From: Vitrella brassicaformis
Taxonomy: Eukaryota > Sar > Vitrellaceae
Reading direction: 5' to 3'
Assembly: GCA_001179505.1 (NCBI GenBank)
Contig: CDMY01000781.1
Span: 71,293-135,292 of the forward strand
Length of the DNA: 64,000 bases
Part shown: positions 21,572-34,449 of the stretch, in pieces
Layout: the number at the start of each line of letters is the position of its first letter
Numbering within the stretch: position 1 is the first letter of the stretch
Position numbers and translations under genes: made by a program
Notes under the pieces: generated by a model
The model's input: the letters and a program-made list of their open reading frames with translations, nothing else
The model's database searches: none
What the model was told of the DNA's origin: nothing

Positions 21572-24500
21572 ATGGCGGAAACACCGGTTGCAGGAGCTGA
21601 TACACAGTTTCCTTCCACCGCGCCAGCACGCCACCTCCACTACGCAGCCAACACTCGACTGCAGCAAACAAGTGAGGATACGTAGCTTAACACACATACA
21701 TGTTTGTTGCATATATGCGTACGAGTGCGTGCGTAATGCACTTGTTGCAGCCTGGGACCGTTGCCTCGTTGTGGAAAAGTAAGAAGAGTAAGGAAGGAAA
21801 AGTCAGGAGAGCATGTCGGTCGGTTCCATGCCCATGACATTGTTTGTGTCCGCAGCGTGTCTTCGCCAGCCCGTGCGACGGCCGTTCAGCTGCTGGAGAA
21901 GCCATTCTCCCACCCCAACAGCCCCCGAGACTTCTTCTATGTGCAGATCCTCTCGCGCCGCAGACCCGGGTGCAAGTCGACACATGAGGAGCTCAACCCC
22001 GCTCTGCCCTGCAGCAGAGTGGTGCTGGGGATGGCTGAGCGGCTGTTCCCCTTGTCGGACTCCCCTGGCCAGTACGGCAACAGCATTGGCTGGAACACCA
22101 TGTCGGGCTGGTGTTTGCACAGGGGGACCGCCGTTGTCAGAGAGACTTCAACAGTCAAGTGAGGGAGGGGACGAGCGGCATCGTTCGATTGCTGTCTAAG
22201 GTGTTGTTCCTGCGCTGCTGCATCTGTGAAGGGTCGGCGATGAGCTCGGCATATGGGTGGAGTTCATTCGTGCCAGCACACCGCCTGTGGGCGAGCAACA
22301 ACAGCCTTACCCGACTGCCGTCACTCCTCACCGCTTCACCCGCCGCATCTGGTTCGCCCTCAATGGCTCTCTGATCGCCTTCCACGACCTGGAGCCCAGA
22401 GAGGACCTCCTCCCCACCGTCACATTGCTAGAGGTGCGCTGCGCGCCAGATGGATGGAAGCAATGCCTTGCCTTCTTGATGTGTATGAGTATATGATGTA
22501 TGTCATCTGTCGTGTTGTGTTGTGTTGTGTTGTGTGTCAGCCAGCCAGGTGACCGTGTGTGCCTCTTCCCCCACCTTTTCGCCAGCCCTTTCCGGCCACC
22601 CGCCCCTTCCTCCCTCCCACCAGTGCCCTCACCGAGGTCCTTCGCCGGGTTGGTGGACAGCAAGGGCGGCGGCGCTGGCCAGCCGGCAGCGGCCCCGGGG
22701 TTCCCCCAGGACGGAGGACTGTTCATGACACCGGCATATGTCACGGCGACACAGGGCACTCTCAAGAACACTATACAGGGCAACATCAGCAAGTGGGTGT
22801 CTCGTCTTTGGCTGCGTGTGTTTGTCTGACGGCATCTGTTGTGTGTCGTTCTATCGTTCTAGGAGGGGCACCGTCCGCGTGACCGAGGCTCTGTCCCGCG
22901 ATCTGAATTATTATGAGGTAGTGGTGTTGAATGTGCAGAAGATCGGCCCGCCCGGGCTGACCGTCGGCATCGCAACCGCCGACCAACTGCTCACAGTGAG
23001 GGACGGCCAGCCAGGCTGAGAGGGTGTATCTGTGCGTACGTCTCATTCATTTGACAGGAGCCGCTTGAGACGGGCCTCGACGCGGCCCGCGGTGTGCTGC
23101 TGAATCGCCACCGGGACGGGCACTGCTCCGTCACCGAAGTAGAGGAAGAAATCTCAATCAGCACAGGAGACTGCATCGGTAGACCATCCATCCATCCTCC
23201 ATCACCCTTACACACGCACCAAAGGCTGCATCGTGTTCATTATATGCAGGTTGCGGCATCATCTGGGCCTCCCCTGAGCTCCTCTCCGGGCAGCAGACGA
23301 CACTCACGCGGATCACGGCCATGATGGGCTTCGGCGGCGCCAAGAAATCCCCATCTCGCGAGCAGAGGAGCCGCGGCTCATCCATCCAGGAGGAGCCACC
23401 CGACATTGCCCCCACCTCTCCCAGCAGCCCCTCGGCCGCGTCTCAGCAGAACCGCCCCCCCCTGCCAAAGACGAAGACAACCGCTGCTGCTGCTGCTGCT
23501 CCTGCAGATGCCCCCCGAATGGTTAGCCTGCCGTTCCTCTTCGACAGATCAGGCGGGGCGGGGAGGAAGGAGAGCGGCGCGGGGAAGGAGAAGTCGCCGC
23601 AGAGCTTGGATGGCGGGACGCCACACGGGGAGAGGAACCAGGTGGATGAGCTCGAGAGCCTGCTGAAGCGTCAGCAGACAAAGGACACGAGGGTCAAGCT
23701 CTTCAGCCTGGTCACGGTCGGCAACGCCGGCAGGTTCACCGCAAGAGCCGCGTGAGACACACGCACACACAGACGCGTGTAGAGACACCCGTTGGCATCT
23801 TGGTCATCCATCGGCTCCTGCCCTGCATGCAGGAATGCCGCCCACTTGGCCAAGATGGAGGCCATTTTCGCGAGCAGCTTGGACGAGTCCCTCCAGTCAA
23901 TCGGCGCCGCGGTTCACGAGCAGCTCTCCTTCTACCTCGACCAGCTTAAGAGCCAAGCCAACCTGTCAACCAAGGACACCACCCAGCTGCAGACCATCCT
24001 CCGGCAGTTCTCGTCGTTTGACCACACCATCCATGAGGGTGAGGAGGACACCGAGGAAGCCAACGCATGGGCTCAATTGGAACCCGGGGGCGAGTCCCCG
24101 GCAGCAGCAGAGGGGACGGCCGTCCTCGCCCTTCCCACCGTCACTAGTGAGGAGCCGCCACCACCAGAAGCCCCTGATGACCTACTGTGGGCAGACATGG
24201 CCAAAGACACCACTTCCGTGCAGGAGCAGCAAGAACCCACCCAGCAGCAGCAGCAGCCGCCGCCGCAGCCGCCGCAGCCGCAGCAGCAGGAGCCACCGCG
24301 ATCTCCCGCGCCCGGAGCCTCCGAGGAGCCGCACTCGATCGTCCTTCATGAGACAGCTGCTGATCGACAGCGAAGAGCATCCCAGGAGTCTCTGCTCTCT
24401 GTGGCCCCATCGCTAAGGGAGTCGTCTCCCAGCGGCGGGAGGCTGAGATCGATGGCCTCCCGTGCTGGCGGAGGACGGCGGCAGGTGGCCTCTCCAGGTA

Positions 24501-27500
24501 TGGGTCTGGGGGGCGTCGGGTGCGTGTTTGTCACGCTGAATGGCCGGCTGGTCGGCAGCTGTCAGCCCGAGTGGCTCAAACGAGACACAAAGGTGTATCC
24601 GGCATTTACCCTCGATGGAGGCGTGAGTGTCCGATACTGGGCGCCCAAGGAGGCCCGTGGGATAATGGATTTCTCCGAGAGCAGCGAGACCAGGCCGCCG
24701 TCACTATACAGCCAAAGCCTTTCCCTGTCATACCTCAAGGACATTGTGGTTTGTGCCTACCGAGACGCGAGTGTTCTGCGACGGCGTGTCTGTCTCGTGT
24801 GTGCGTACCTACTTGTGCAGGTGAAGCAGTTCGGTCCTTTTGCGTGCCATCGCTGCGTGTTCAATGGCTGGAGCATCGTGTCCGGCGATGTGCCTGTGCC
24901 AACAAAGGGCCGAGCGGCCGCTGCGATCGTCTTCAGGCGCCCCCTGTCACCCGGCAATCCGTTCTTCGAGGCAGGCGGCTAGTCAAAACACACACACACG
25001 CACATATGTCCCTCCCTGTGTGCGGCCAGGTGACGTTAACGGACACGACGGACGTGTTGATAGGGCTGGGTGGCGACCACCGGAACTTCCGCAACGACCA
25101 GCCGCCGCGGATTGGTGACGAGATGCACTCGCTGGCCATCCACCCGAGGCTCGGGGTCATGCAGACAAACCGCGAGAACTCGCCGCTACCCCTGCAATGG
25201 ACAGCACAGATCGGTGACAGGTACGCACAACAGCCTGCCTATGGCACGCACTCAGAGCTGGAGCTTTGTGTCTGTCTCACACAGGGTTCGTCTGTCCGCT
25301 TCCTTCGGCGCACATGGCGAGTTCGATCACGCCGTGGTGGTGGGTGTGAACGAGGATGTGGTGGGCGAGTACCCGGTGCTCATGAGCACCGCCTCCCTCC
25401 ACCCTACAGTCATCTTCAACGCGCCCAACCAGACCGTGAACGTCCGATTCGCTGGCCCATTTGCAGAAGACGACCACGGGGGGGAGGGCTCATCGGACCT
25501 CGCCCAACACGTCTTGAGATGCATTCGTGCACAGACCTCGCTGAACCACCATCCTCCTACCGCCTCACCGAGACCAACACCCATCCCTCTCGCCGCGTCT
25601 CAGATCAAGACGGTGACGCTGCCGTCAGCTGCCAATGGTGGCGGACATGAGGACACTCGTCGGCCACTCAGTGTGAGCGGTGATCTTCACAGCCAAACGC
25701 ACAGCCGGCGGTCCAGCATAATGAGCGCAAGGTCCCAGCGGTCGAATGAGCAGCGAGAGAAGGACAGAGAGACATGCAGAGAGAGGGAGAGGGGTCTGGT
25801 CAAGGAAGACCTGGAGCCACCGGGGAGGACCAGGGAGACGGCACTTGCTGCGGCCATGAGGAACTCGGCACTCGCGCTGGCTGATATCCGTGTAAGGAAG
25901 ACAGCACAGCATACACACACGATGAATGAATGTAACTCACCTTCGGCTGCTTGTTTATTAGGCGGCGAGTCGAGCACCCGATTTGCTGCCCTCCGGTGGC
26001 CCGTTGCCCGTCATACGTGCAGCGCTGCCCGCGTCGCTACGACACGTTGATCCGGCATACTCGCCCGCCACGATGGCCCAGCTGTGCTCACTGCTCCAAA
26101 GGGTCAGCGAAGGTGGGCAGGTGTCGACTTGTTTGTACGTATCTCTGCCATGGCATGCAGATGGCGGTGTTGTCGTTGGACGACCGCGGCGCTCGGCTGA
26201 AGCGCTTCGGTCCCATCTCAGGCGAGTGGCTTGCGCCCAACCGCGAGAACTTCATCGAAGTCCTCAACGCAGCAGAGGTAGGTAGGTAGATACCCGTTTG
26301 CCTTGCCATTCATCCTTTCCTTTCATCGCCCATGTGTCTCCCTGTCTCTCTCTGCTTGTGTCTACGCGTCAGATGCTCGACATAGCGCATCAGCGTTTTC
26401 GCACGTCCACACACGGGCAGGTAGAGCTCACTGCCCAAGGTGAAGTCATCGAGTCTTTGTCAAAGGGCATCTCGCGGGCTCCCTCCATCCTGCCTGTGGT
26501 GGCGGTGCACGGCGCCGACCTCAGCTTCCAGATCCAGCCTCCCAAGTCGCGGTTCGAGACCATATTCGACGAGATGCGCATGGGCGAGCAGCAGACAGGG
26601 GAGGCGGCGAAGGGGAGGAAAAGCTTGGAGAAGGGCGCACTGTCCCCTCTCCAAAGACTCCTCTCACCGGACCGTAGGCGTCGCTTTTACCCATGCTTGA
26701 TTCTCATCGTGTCTGGGCTTCTGCCTGTCAGAGTCTCGCTTTCCCGCTGAAGCCCCCAAGGCTCCACAGAACGAGACATCACCGCCACCAGAGGACACTC
26801 CCTCGCCAGAAGGCTCACCCGAGCCAACCCCTGATCATCAGCCACCGTCTGCGACGCAGCCCCGCCGGCCAGCACACGGGCGGGAGCTGGTCAAGCGGCT
26901 CAAGCAGAAGGTGCAGGTGGCAAGAGTGCTGGCACGCTTCCACAGGGGGATGACCAAGACCGGAGACATTTCCAAGACGCACACCAGTGCATCGGTGCCG
27001 TCGTCCAGACGGTCATCCACGGCGGAGAAGGAGGTATGCGAGGCGATGTGATAGATGAGGGCTTATCGCGCATTCTCATTCATGGGTGTTGTGGAGCTAT
27101 CAGGACGATCGTCTGGAAGTATTCCGTCGTTCGCAAGCCCGTCGAGTGAGTTTGTTGGGCAAGGCGCCTGCCATGGCGGTGCACGACATGAGTGCGGCCA
27201 CCAAAGGCACCTCCGTCGTAGATTTGGACAGCGGCACCGTACTCACGGTCGGTATTGGGGCTTGCACGTTTGGCGTGTGTATGTCTCTGTCTCTTGCCGT
27301 CTCTTCCTCTGGTGGTTCAGTACATGAACAACATGCACAATCTCGTTCGCGAGGCGGCTCCTGTGAACGAATTCGCCCTCAGGCCAAAAAGGTCAGCCTA
27401 ACAGACCCTCTGTGTCTCTCACTCCTCGTCTCGAATGGGTGCAGAGGGTCTCAAATCTTCCTCGACTTTACCACAGAAAACCAAGAGTCCGTGAGACACA

Positions 27501-28512
27501 GCGCACGACACACATACATGCGGCTTGCGCACGTGCCTCACTCACGTCTCCCCTTACAGGTATTCCCCCGCCCCCTCTACCCCCCGCTCGCGACACACGA
27601 AGCGGCAGGCCTCACAAACGCCCAAGCGGATCCCCTTTCGTCGACTCGACAGCACGGGCCCGACCCCAGCCAGCCGCCGGTCCAGCACCACCCACCTTCG
27701 CACATCCATCGCCTCCATCACGGCCCGCACCCCCACCCACACAACCCCGGCTGCCAACAACGATCTCGAGGGCATCCACGCGAGACGGGCCTCCATCGTC
27801 CACATCGCCAACAGGCGGGCATCCATCTCCATGTCTGGCAGAGCGAGCCCCGCACAGCTCAGCCAGCGCTCCCACGTGTCTCGCGAGTCGTCACGGTCCC
27901 AGCTCGACACGCCCACCGCGTCGCCAAGAAGGACGGGGGGCGCCATGAGGGCACAGAGTAAGCGACATGCAGTCGCTGACCGTCATGCGCTGGTCCAGAA
28001 GGTGAGGATCAAGAAGCTCGCGCAGAAGCAGGCCGGCCTGGCAGACGATGAGATGATTATCGAGGAGCATCCTGCCAGCACTGAGGGAGAGGTGGCGGGG
28101 GAGTTCCTTCGCGTAGGCGGACATGCGGACAGAAGGAGGGGCGAAAAAGGTGAGCGACTACGGCTGGCTGGCTGGCTGCGATGGTTTGTCGATTGCATGT
28201 ATATATGCTTTGGGTGATGTCAGCCGGTACGGCGACGTTGTCTGAGCAGCGGCGGAACAAACTGCTGACTTATCTGAGCGGCCGACCACAGAACGTCCAG
28301 GGCATCAACAGAAGGCGCACACTGAGGAGGTGGGGATGAGATAACAATCCCTTCAGCACAATCCGCTGTGCGAGCATGTCTGTGTCATTGCTCGTGTGCG
28401 TGTGTCCAGGTTATCGATAACAGCGAATGACAACATGTCGGTGCAGGATGCAGCAAAGGCGGCAGCGGAGTTCTATTCAGCAAAGATGGGCACACAGGGG
28501 CCGACTAGGTAG
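21572..28512 (+). CDS. Multi-SPRY domain protein, about 1,700 aa
   Basis: Large scaffold protein. Many exons join in phase: 21572-21671, 21751-21778, 21856-22158, 22232-22433, an unresolved exon ending 22792, 22863-22995, 23058-23178, 23250-23751, 23833-24748, 24821-24970, 25030-25220, 25285-25891, 25962-26102, 26161-26277, 26373-26673, 26732-27033, 27104 onward to 28512 (ends MGTQGPTR). Two to four SPRY/B30.2-like units are visible: GNSIGWNTMSGWCLHRGT with VGDELGIWVEFIR and RRIWFALNGSLIAFHDL (21856-22433); GCVFVTLNGRLVGS (24520-24660); and GDRVRLSASFGAHG with VVVGVN (25200-25350). Between them are Gln/Pro and Ser-rich linkers. The C-terminal third is basic and Ser-rich. One intron (donor GAG|GCAGGC at 24971) appears to be GC-AG. 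SPRY domains bind protein partners; no enzyme domain or membrane segment is seen. Joins around 22434-22792 and 27240-27570 are uncertain. Confidence 0.7.
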
Positions 28513-28912
28513 CTGTCCCGACCAGTGCATGTAGACCCTCAATACAATACCCCTTGTGGTGACCACACGGAGCTTAGCTACTTGGGAACTAACTACTTGA
28601 TGTGTATTGGTCTCTCTGAATGTCTCTTCTCTACTCATTCTTGATCGATCCAGTCAGTACACACATATGCAACCTACCTACCTACCAGTGCGTGTGCTAC
28701 GCTACACACACGAGCGATTGTTCCTTCCTTCCTCTCCTCTCGTCCGGCCGGACACGCACACACACACTCGCTCGCGATAACAAAGACTACTCATCCACTC
28801 ATCCACACACAGGGAGGGAGGGAGGGAGGGAGGGATTGCATTTCGTCGCCCCCCAAACACCAGTCACTTCATCAGCTCTCTCTACTGGGGTCTGCGCGTC
28901 CATTCCTTTCCT
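28513..28912. other. Convergent intergenic region
   Basis: This is 400 bp between 3' ends. It contains a GGGA tract (28813-28836), CA tracts and the 3' flank of the kinase gene. No gene was recognised. Confidence 0.55.
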
Positions 28913-30530
28913 TCACCAGTCCTTGAAGGGGTCGTGTGCTGGGTTGATAGCGGGGGGCAGCTCCTCTGAGTCGGGGTAGAACTCGAAGTTGCTCAGATCA
29001 TCAGCAGACTGCACACGTCACATGCAGACAGGCCAAAGGAAGGGAGGGGACGAAGACCATACCAGCATGTCTCTCTGAAAGTCTCTTTCTGTGCACGGCG
29101 TGTCGTCGTGTGATGTCTGTGCCTTGAGGTGTGGTTTGTATTTGACGGGGAGGCGTTTGTTGCGGAGGTCGTCGAAGTGGATGGGGCCGAACCACCGGTG
29201 GTCCTTGACGTCCTGACTGCCGCCCTTCAGATTGCCCAAACGCTTCGACAGATCCGCCTGCAACAACTTCTTGACCAAAGATTTCGCATCGCTGCATCAA
29301 CACACGGACGGCCAGAGACCAACAGACGAACAGCTGTCTGTATCTTTCTCTGTATCTGCGAGCGGCCGACCGATCGAAGAATCGCGGGAAGACGATTTTG
29401 CCAGCGAGGATCTTCTGGTAGATGCCCATGGGGTCCTCATCAACGAAGGGCGGGTAGCCCACGATCATCTCGTAGATCAGAATGCCCAGCGTCCACCAGT
29501 CGACTGGCTTGCCGTGACCTGGATGCACGACACATATCCAGCTGCGTGTCTCTCTCCATCTTTTCCTCGCTGTCTCTCTGGGTGCCTGGCGCCGACCCTT
29601 GTTGAGTAGGACTTCGGGAGCGATGTATTCGGGCGTGCCACACAGCGTGTCGGTGCGAAACTCCACCACCTTTGCGAAACCGAAGTTCGTCAGCTTCACG
29701 TACCCGTCCCTGTCCAACAACATGTTCTCTGGCTTCAGGTCCCTGACGTGACGTCAACACGGAGACACACACATGACGTGACATGACATGACATGACATG
29801 ACGAGACAGGAAGGCAGGCGCGCTCGTGTCTCCTTCTCCTTCTCCCTCTCTCTGTCTTTGCCTGCCTGTATATGATGTTTCTGGAGTGGAGGTAGTCGAA
29901 AATGTCGCAGATTTGGGCCGAGTAGAAGCGGGCACTCTCTGTGTCGAAGCGGCCCTGACGCCGCAGGTGTGTGAAGAACTCACCCCCGCCAACCAGCTCC
30001 AGAATGAGGAACAGATAGCGGTCATCCTGGAACGACCCGTAACAGCGCACCTGCAATCACAGGACACCAACATCACATCCACGATGGATCCGTATGGTTC
30101 TTTCGTTCTCTGTTGGTGTCCGTGTGTATGTGGAAGAGCTGACTGTGAGTGGGTGGTCGAGTATGAGGAGGATGTTCTTTTCGTTGTTGATGTGGTCGAC
30201 TTGCTTCATCTTGATGAGGGCGGCCTTCTTGAGGCACTTGATGGCCAGACGGTCGGGCAGGTCCGAACCATAGTCGGCCCTCTTCTTGTAGCGGGCGACG
30301 CGCACACGGCCAAACGAACCTGCGGCCATCCACACGAACCAGAGGGGCATGGTGCATGCGTGGCTGTGCATTGGGGAAGAGCCCCCTTCTCTGCAACACC
30401 CAGCCCTCATGCACCCATCACGCCGGCCGACTGCTACTCAGGCAGGAATGCACTCACCTGTGCCGAGTGTCTGCCCCCACTCAAAATCATCCTTGGTCAC
30501 GTTGTGGGGAAGAAGCACCTTAGGCGGCAT
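28913..30530 (-). CDS. AGC-family (PKA-like) protein kinase with NFG in place of DFG
   Basis: Start ATG at 30530 ([20 protein letters not shown]). The blocks in order are the Gly loop [10 protein letters not shown], the ATP lysine in [20 protein letters not shown], hinge region [12 protein letters not shown], catalytic loop YRDLKPEN, then [33 protein letters not shown] and KRLGN. The C-tail contains [15 protein letters not shown] and ends DPFKDW, as in AGC tails. The match is best to cAMP/cGMP-dependent kinases. The magnesium-binding Asp of DFG is Asn (codon AAC, 29685-29687); one transition separates it from GAC. The HRD-type Asp and ATP lysine are kept. The intron before DLKPEN has a GC donor (TACAG|GCAGGC, intron 29865-29743). 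The kinase may be inactive or use unusual metal binding. The tail has an insertion ([13 protein letters not shown]) relative to typical PKA. Confidence 0.85.
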
Positions 30531-30696
30531 GCTGGAAGAGGGACGGACACACGCGGGACGAGAGGCGGAAGCGGCGCGACAATTCCAGATTGGGAGTGGT
30601 TCCAGGCGATCCGCCCGCAGCGGCCCCCAGTCTTACGCGAGCTTTTTGGCCGTCTTTCCCTCGGCGTGAGGTGTCTTGTCTGGAGGTGCTGTCAGG
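30531..30696. promoter_or_regulatory. 166-bp bidirectional region kinase / AK7
   Basis: Short divergent spacer containing CGCGAGCTTTTTGG (30636-30649), a close match to the recurrent TGCGAGCTTTTTG element. Confidence 0.45.
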
Positions 30697-31813
30697 ATGC
30701 GTATCTTCATCAATCATGTGGACACCTACTCCGGCAATGCGCTGTGTGCGGACCTGCGGCGCATCGAGGGAGTGGCCAACCGGCTGTTCGGCACACTCAA
30801 GGGCACCGAGGGAGGGGCGCAGATCCCGCCATCTGTCAGAAGAGTTGTCGGGGTGAGCGTACCACGCCCGCAGACTGCATAATTCCCACGTGCACGGACT
30901 GCATGCACTGTGTGTGTGTGTGCAGCGTAGCAACCCGAAGATGTTGCTCAAGACGCTGCTGTCGTGCTCGTTGGTCGTGTATGACTTGCACAATGCGGAC
31001 CTGGAAGAGGTCGACTTCATCATCAAAAGTGGGCGTACAACGGCCCCATCTCACCTTTGCGTGTACACGTCTTGGTGTCTGTGTGTCTGTCTGTCTGCCT
31101 GCCTGGTGTGTGTGTCTCGTGTGTTCAGCGTTGAAGAACACCGAGATTGAGAAGCCGATGGTGGTGGTGCTCATCTCGTCTGTCATCGTCTGGGCCAAGA
31201 CCAGAAAGGCAGCAACACGCACACACCAATACACGGAGAGAGACATGGATAACAGCTAACTGCAAACGTCTTTGCATGTCGGTTGTTCAGGAGTACGAGA
31301 AGATCGAGACAGAGGAGGGCGAAGAAGGAGAAGAGAAACCCGCTGAGGCAGGTAAGGAAAACCGCCTCGGCTCTTGGTGTGAGTGTTGCCCTTGCTTGTG
31401 CCTGCAGAGGCAGGTGGGGAGGAGGGTGAGGAGGGCGAAGAGGGCGAGGAGGGCAAGGAGAAGCCTCCACCACCACCTGTGCCAACACAACCTGTCAAAC
31501 TCAAAGATGACGACTTTGAGTCAGTTAGCGACAGACACGCACATCGAGGGAAGTTGGCATACGGTCGTCCCTCCGTCGTGGGTGTTTCAACCACTGCAGG
31601 CGGCGTACAGCCCCACCGGCGTATGAGAGTTGGAAGACCCTGGAGGCCTTGCTACTGGCCCTCAACACCAAGGAGAACCTCAAGTGCTACGTGGTGGCCG
31701 CGGGCATCCTCTACGGCAACGGGGAAGAGACATTCTACGACGCATTCAAGGCAACCCAGCCAGCCAGCCAGCCAGCCACCCATTGCATGATGTCCTTCCT
31801 ATACTCATTCTCA

Positions 31814-31865
<52 letters not shown>

Positions 31866-34449
31866 GCCAGGCGGGCTGGTTGTGTCAGGAGACGCATAGA
31901 ACAATCGGTCCGGGGAACAACCACATCCCCACCATACATATCAGGGACTGCGCCAGGCTCATCAAACGGCTCGCGCCTGGTGGGTGACTGGGGGGTGGCA
32001 CGCCCCACCAGACCAACAGGTCATTTGTTTGCTGGCTGGACATTCAGGGGAGGAGGAGAAGCATTATCTGTTGGCAGTAGATTTCTCTGACGAGACACAG
32101 GCATCCCTGATACAAGGCATCGTCAACAACATCGCCACGCCCTACAAGGTGCCGTCGATAGCGCCCGAGGAGGCCGTGTTGGCAGAGAACGCCGATCTGC
32201 TCACCCTCGACCTCAGCCTGGAGCCATCTGACCTGCTCAAGGCAGAGGACTTCAACTGGTGGAGCAAGGTGCGATGGGCTCGTGGACAGACACCGGGGGG
32301 GGATTGACGATTCTCGTGTGTGTTTGATAGGGCGGGATGGTTGCCAACATAGAGAAAGTCGCCGCCGAGTTCCTCAAGTGGAGAAACCTTAGGGCCATCA
32401 AAGTGACCAATGACAGCACACCCTGGAATCCCATCATGTCACCTGTGTGTGTCCACTTGTAGATGTTGGTATCCGGCCCTCCGGCGTCGGGCAAGACCTT
32501 CTGCGGGCAGGTGCTGGCTGAGCACTACAACGTGCCCCTCCTCCAGATACAAGACATGATTGAGGAGGCCAAACAAGCCGTACGCCACCTACCTAAACGA
32601 GCAAGCGCACCTCAGACAGTGGAACGTTCTGCGCCTCCCCGTGTCTGTGTGTCTGTGTGTCAGCAAGATGAGTTCGGTGAGGAGTTGCGGCAGAAGTGGG
32701 CCGAGCTGCAGGAGGCCGCAGCCAAGGGCGGCAAGAAAGGCGCGGCGGCCGACGCCAAACCGCGCCTCGACGCCGCCACTGTCACCAGGATCGTGATGCA
32801 GAAACTCAAATCCAACATATGCAAGTAGGTCAACTGAGCAACTAGCTGAGCAGAATAGCTAGCTGATTTCCTCTTCTTTCTTCCTGGTCAGGTACCGTGG
32901 TTACGTGTTGGATGGCTACCCCCGCAACTTCGCTGAGGCCGAGGCTCTCCTCCTCACTGGTCGGTTGGTCGGTCGGTGGGCCTCCATCCATGGGCGGACC
33001 TCCTTTCTCCTGCGGTGCTTACAGATGCGCCGAAGCCAGAGGGTGAAGAGGAGGAGGCCGAGGAGGCTGAGGGAGAGGCCAAACCCAAAAGTGAGACAGA
33101 CGAGACACACCGACACAGAGACATCCATGCATGCTGCCTCTTGGTCTGATTTCCTCTCCCGTCGTTTGATCAGTTCTTAACGATGCCGTCGTCCCCGAGC
33201 ATGTCGTCGTGCTCAAGGCGTCAGAGACGTGTGCCAAGGAACGCATTCTCGGTAGGTATACGTGTGATGAGACAGTTGAGACACCACCAGCACCAAGAAT
33301 GCCATCTCTCCCTACGCCTGTCATACGGACACAGCGCTGCCTCAGGATGCGGTAGAGGGCACGCACAACACGGAGGACGGCTTCAAGAGGCGGTGGGCCA
33401 AGTATAGGGCCGACAACGAGGCCGAGAACGGCGCACCATCCCTCGCGGAGTTCTTCCAAGTGGCCATACACACACATACGCACACAGAGAGAGAGAAAGG
33501 TACGCATGTGTGTGTGTACGCTGCACTCGACGCGCAGGAGCGGAAGATTGAGGTGCTCAATCTCGACGCGGATGGAAAGGCCCGTAAGCACACGGCAAGG
33601 ACCGTGTCTCGGGACAGTGCATCTCTTATCTCTTTGTCTCGTTCAGTGTCTGAGCTCTTTCCGAGTCTGCGTATCTATGTTGAGCGCAAGGGCCGCCCCT
33701 TCAACTTCCTCAAGGGCGAGAGGGAGCTGGCACTCGAGGAGCACAGACGCATCGAGGCAGTAGAGGTGAGCCCAGGCACCAGGAAAGAAGCAGAGACACA
33801 CTTCAACATATGACTTTCCATCCATTCATCCATCCATCCATCCGTGTGCAGAAAGAGGCTGAGGAGAAGCATGAAGCGGAGCTGAAACAACAGTGAGCGA
33901 GTCCTTATGGCGTTGGTTGTCCGTGTCTGAGTGCATGGATGGATGGCTGTAGGGAGGCTGATGAGGATGCGATGCGTGTGCGTCGTGTGGAGGAGGAGCG
34001 TCGCCGGATGCAGCTGATCGAGGAGCACGAGAAGGAGCTCCTCGAGACACAATCCATACCACTCAGACACTACCTCATGCAATACGTCGTATGCACCCAT
34101 CCATCCATCCATCCAACACACACACACACACACACACAGCCGTGGGCGTGGTGTAGACACATGTGTGGATGTGTGTGTGTGTTGTGTAGGTGCCGACTCT
34201 GACAGAGGGTCTTGTGGAGGTGTGCAAGGTGGTGCCAGAAGACCCCATCGACTACCTGGTCAGCCAGCCAGCGAGACGAATGAATGCGGTGGGCGTGTGA
34301 CGGGTGACTGTCTGTTGTGGTTGTGTGGGTCGGTGGGTGCACATGCACTGCACATGCAGGCCGAGTACTTGATAGCTCACGCCAAGAACGCGGCTGGGGC
34401 GGACCCCAAAGTGGCACTCGCCAACGTGGGGGACAGCAAAACTGCATGA
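30697..34449 (+). CDS. AK7: Adenylate kinase 7 (AK7) with Dpy-30 motif
   Basis: Interconverts ATP, ADP and AMP; in animals AK7 is axonemal and needed for cilia. The start MRIFINHVDTYSGNALC begins an SDR-like N-terminal half (CYVVAAGILYGNGEETFYD; IPTIHIRDCARLIK), interrupted by a Glu/Gly-rich low-complexity stretch (31300-31480). The kinase half has the P-loop GPPASGKT (32475-32498) and the AMP-site motif YVLDGYPRNF (near 32905). A long Glu/Arg/Lys coiled coil follows (33690-34060). The end has a Dpy-30-like motif, PLRHYLMQYVVPTLTEGLVE then DPIDYLAEYLI (34055-34375). This domain order matches animal AK7, and total length is close (about 700 aa). About 16 exons with short introns. The gene implies a flagellated stage. 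Confidence 0.88.
31802..31862. repeat. (CT)n(TG)n microsatellite inside an AK7 intron
   Basis: A CT run is followed directly by about 16 TG units before the next exon. It is an example of the TG tracts close to acceptors throughout the window. Confidence 0.85.

Noticed and set aside
20694-21782. 362-codon plus-strand frame opposite the IQ gene
   Set aside because: Ser/Ala-rich antisense shadow that runs through the IQ-gene exons and the promoter.
31300-31490. Glu/Gly-rich stretch as a separate gene
   Set aside because: It lies in frame within AK7 exons as low-complexity insertion.
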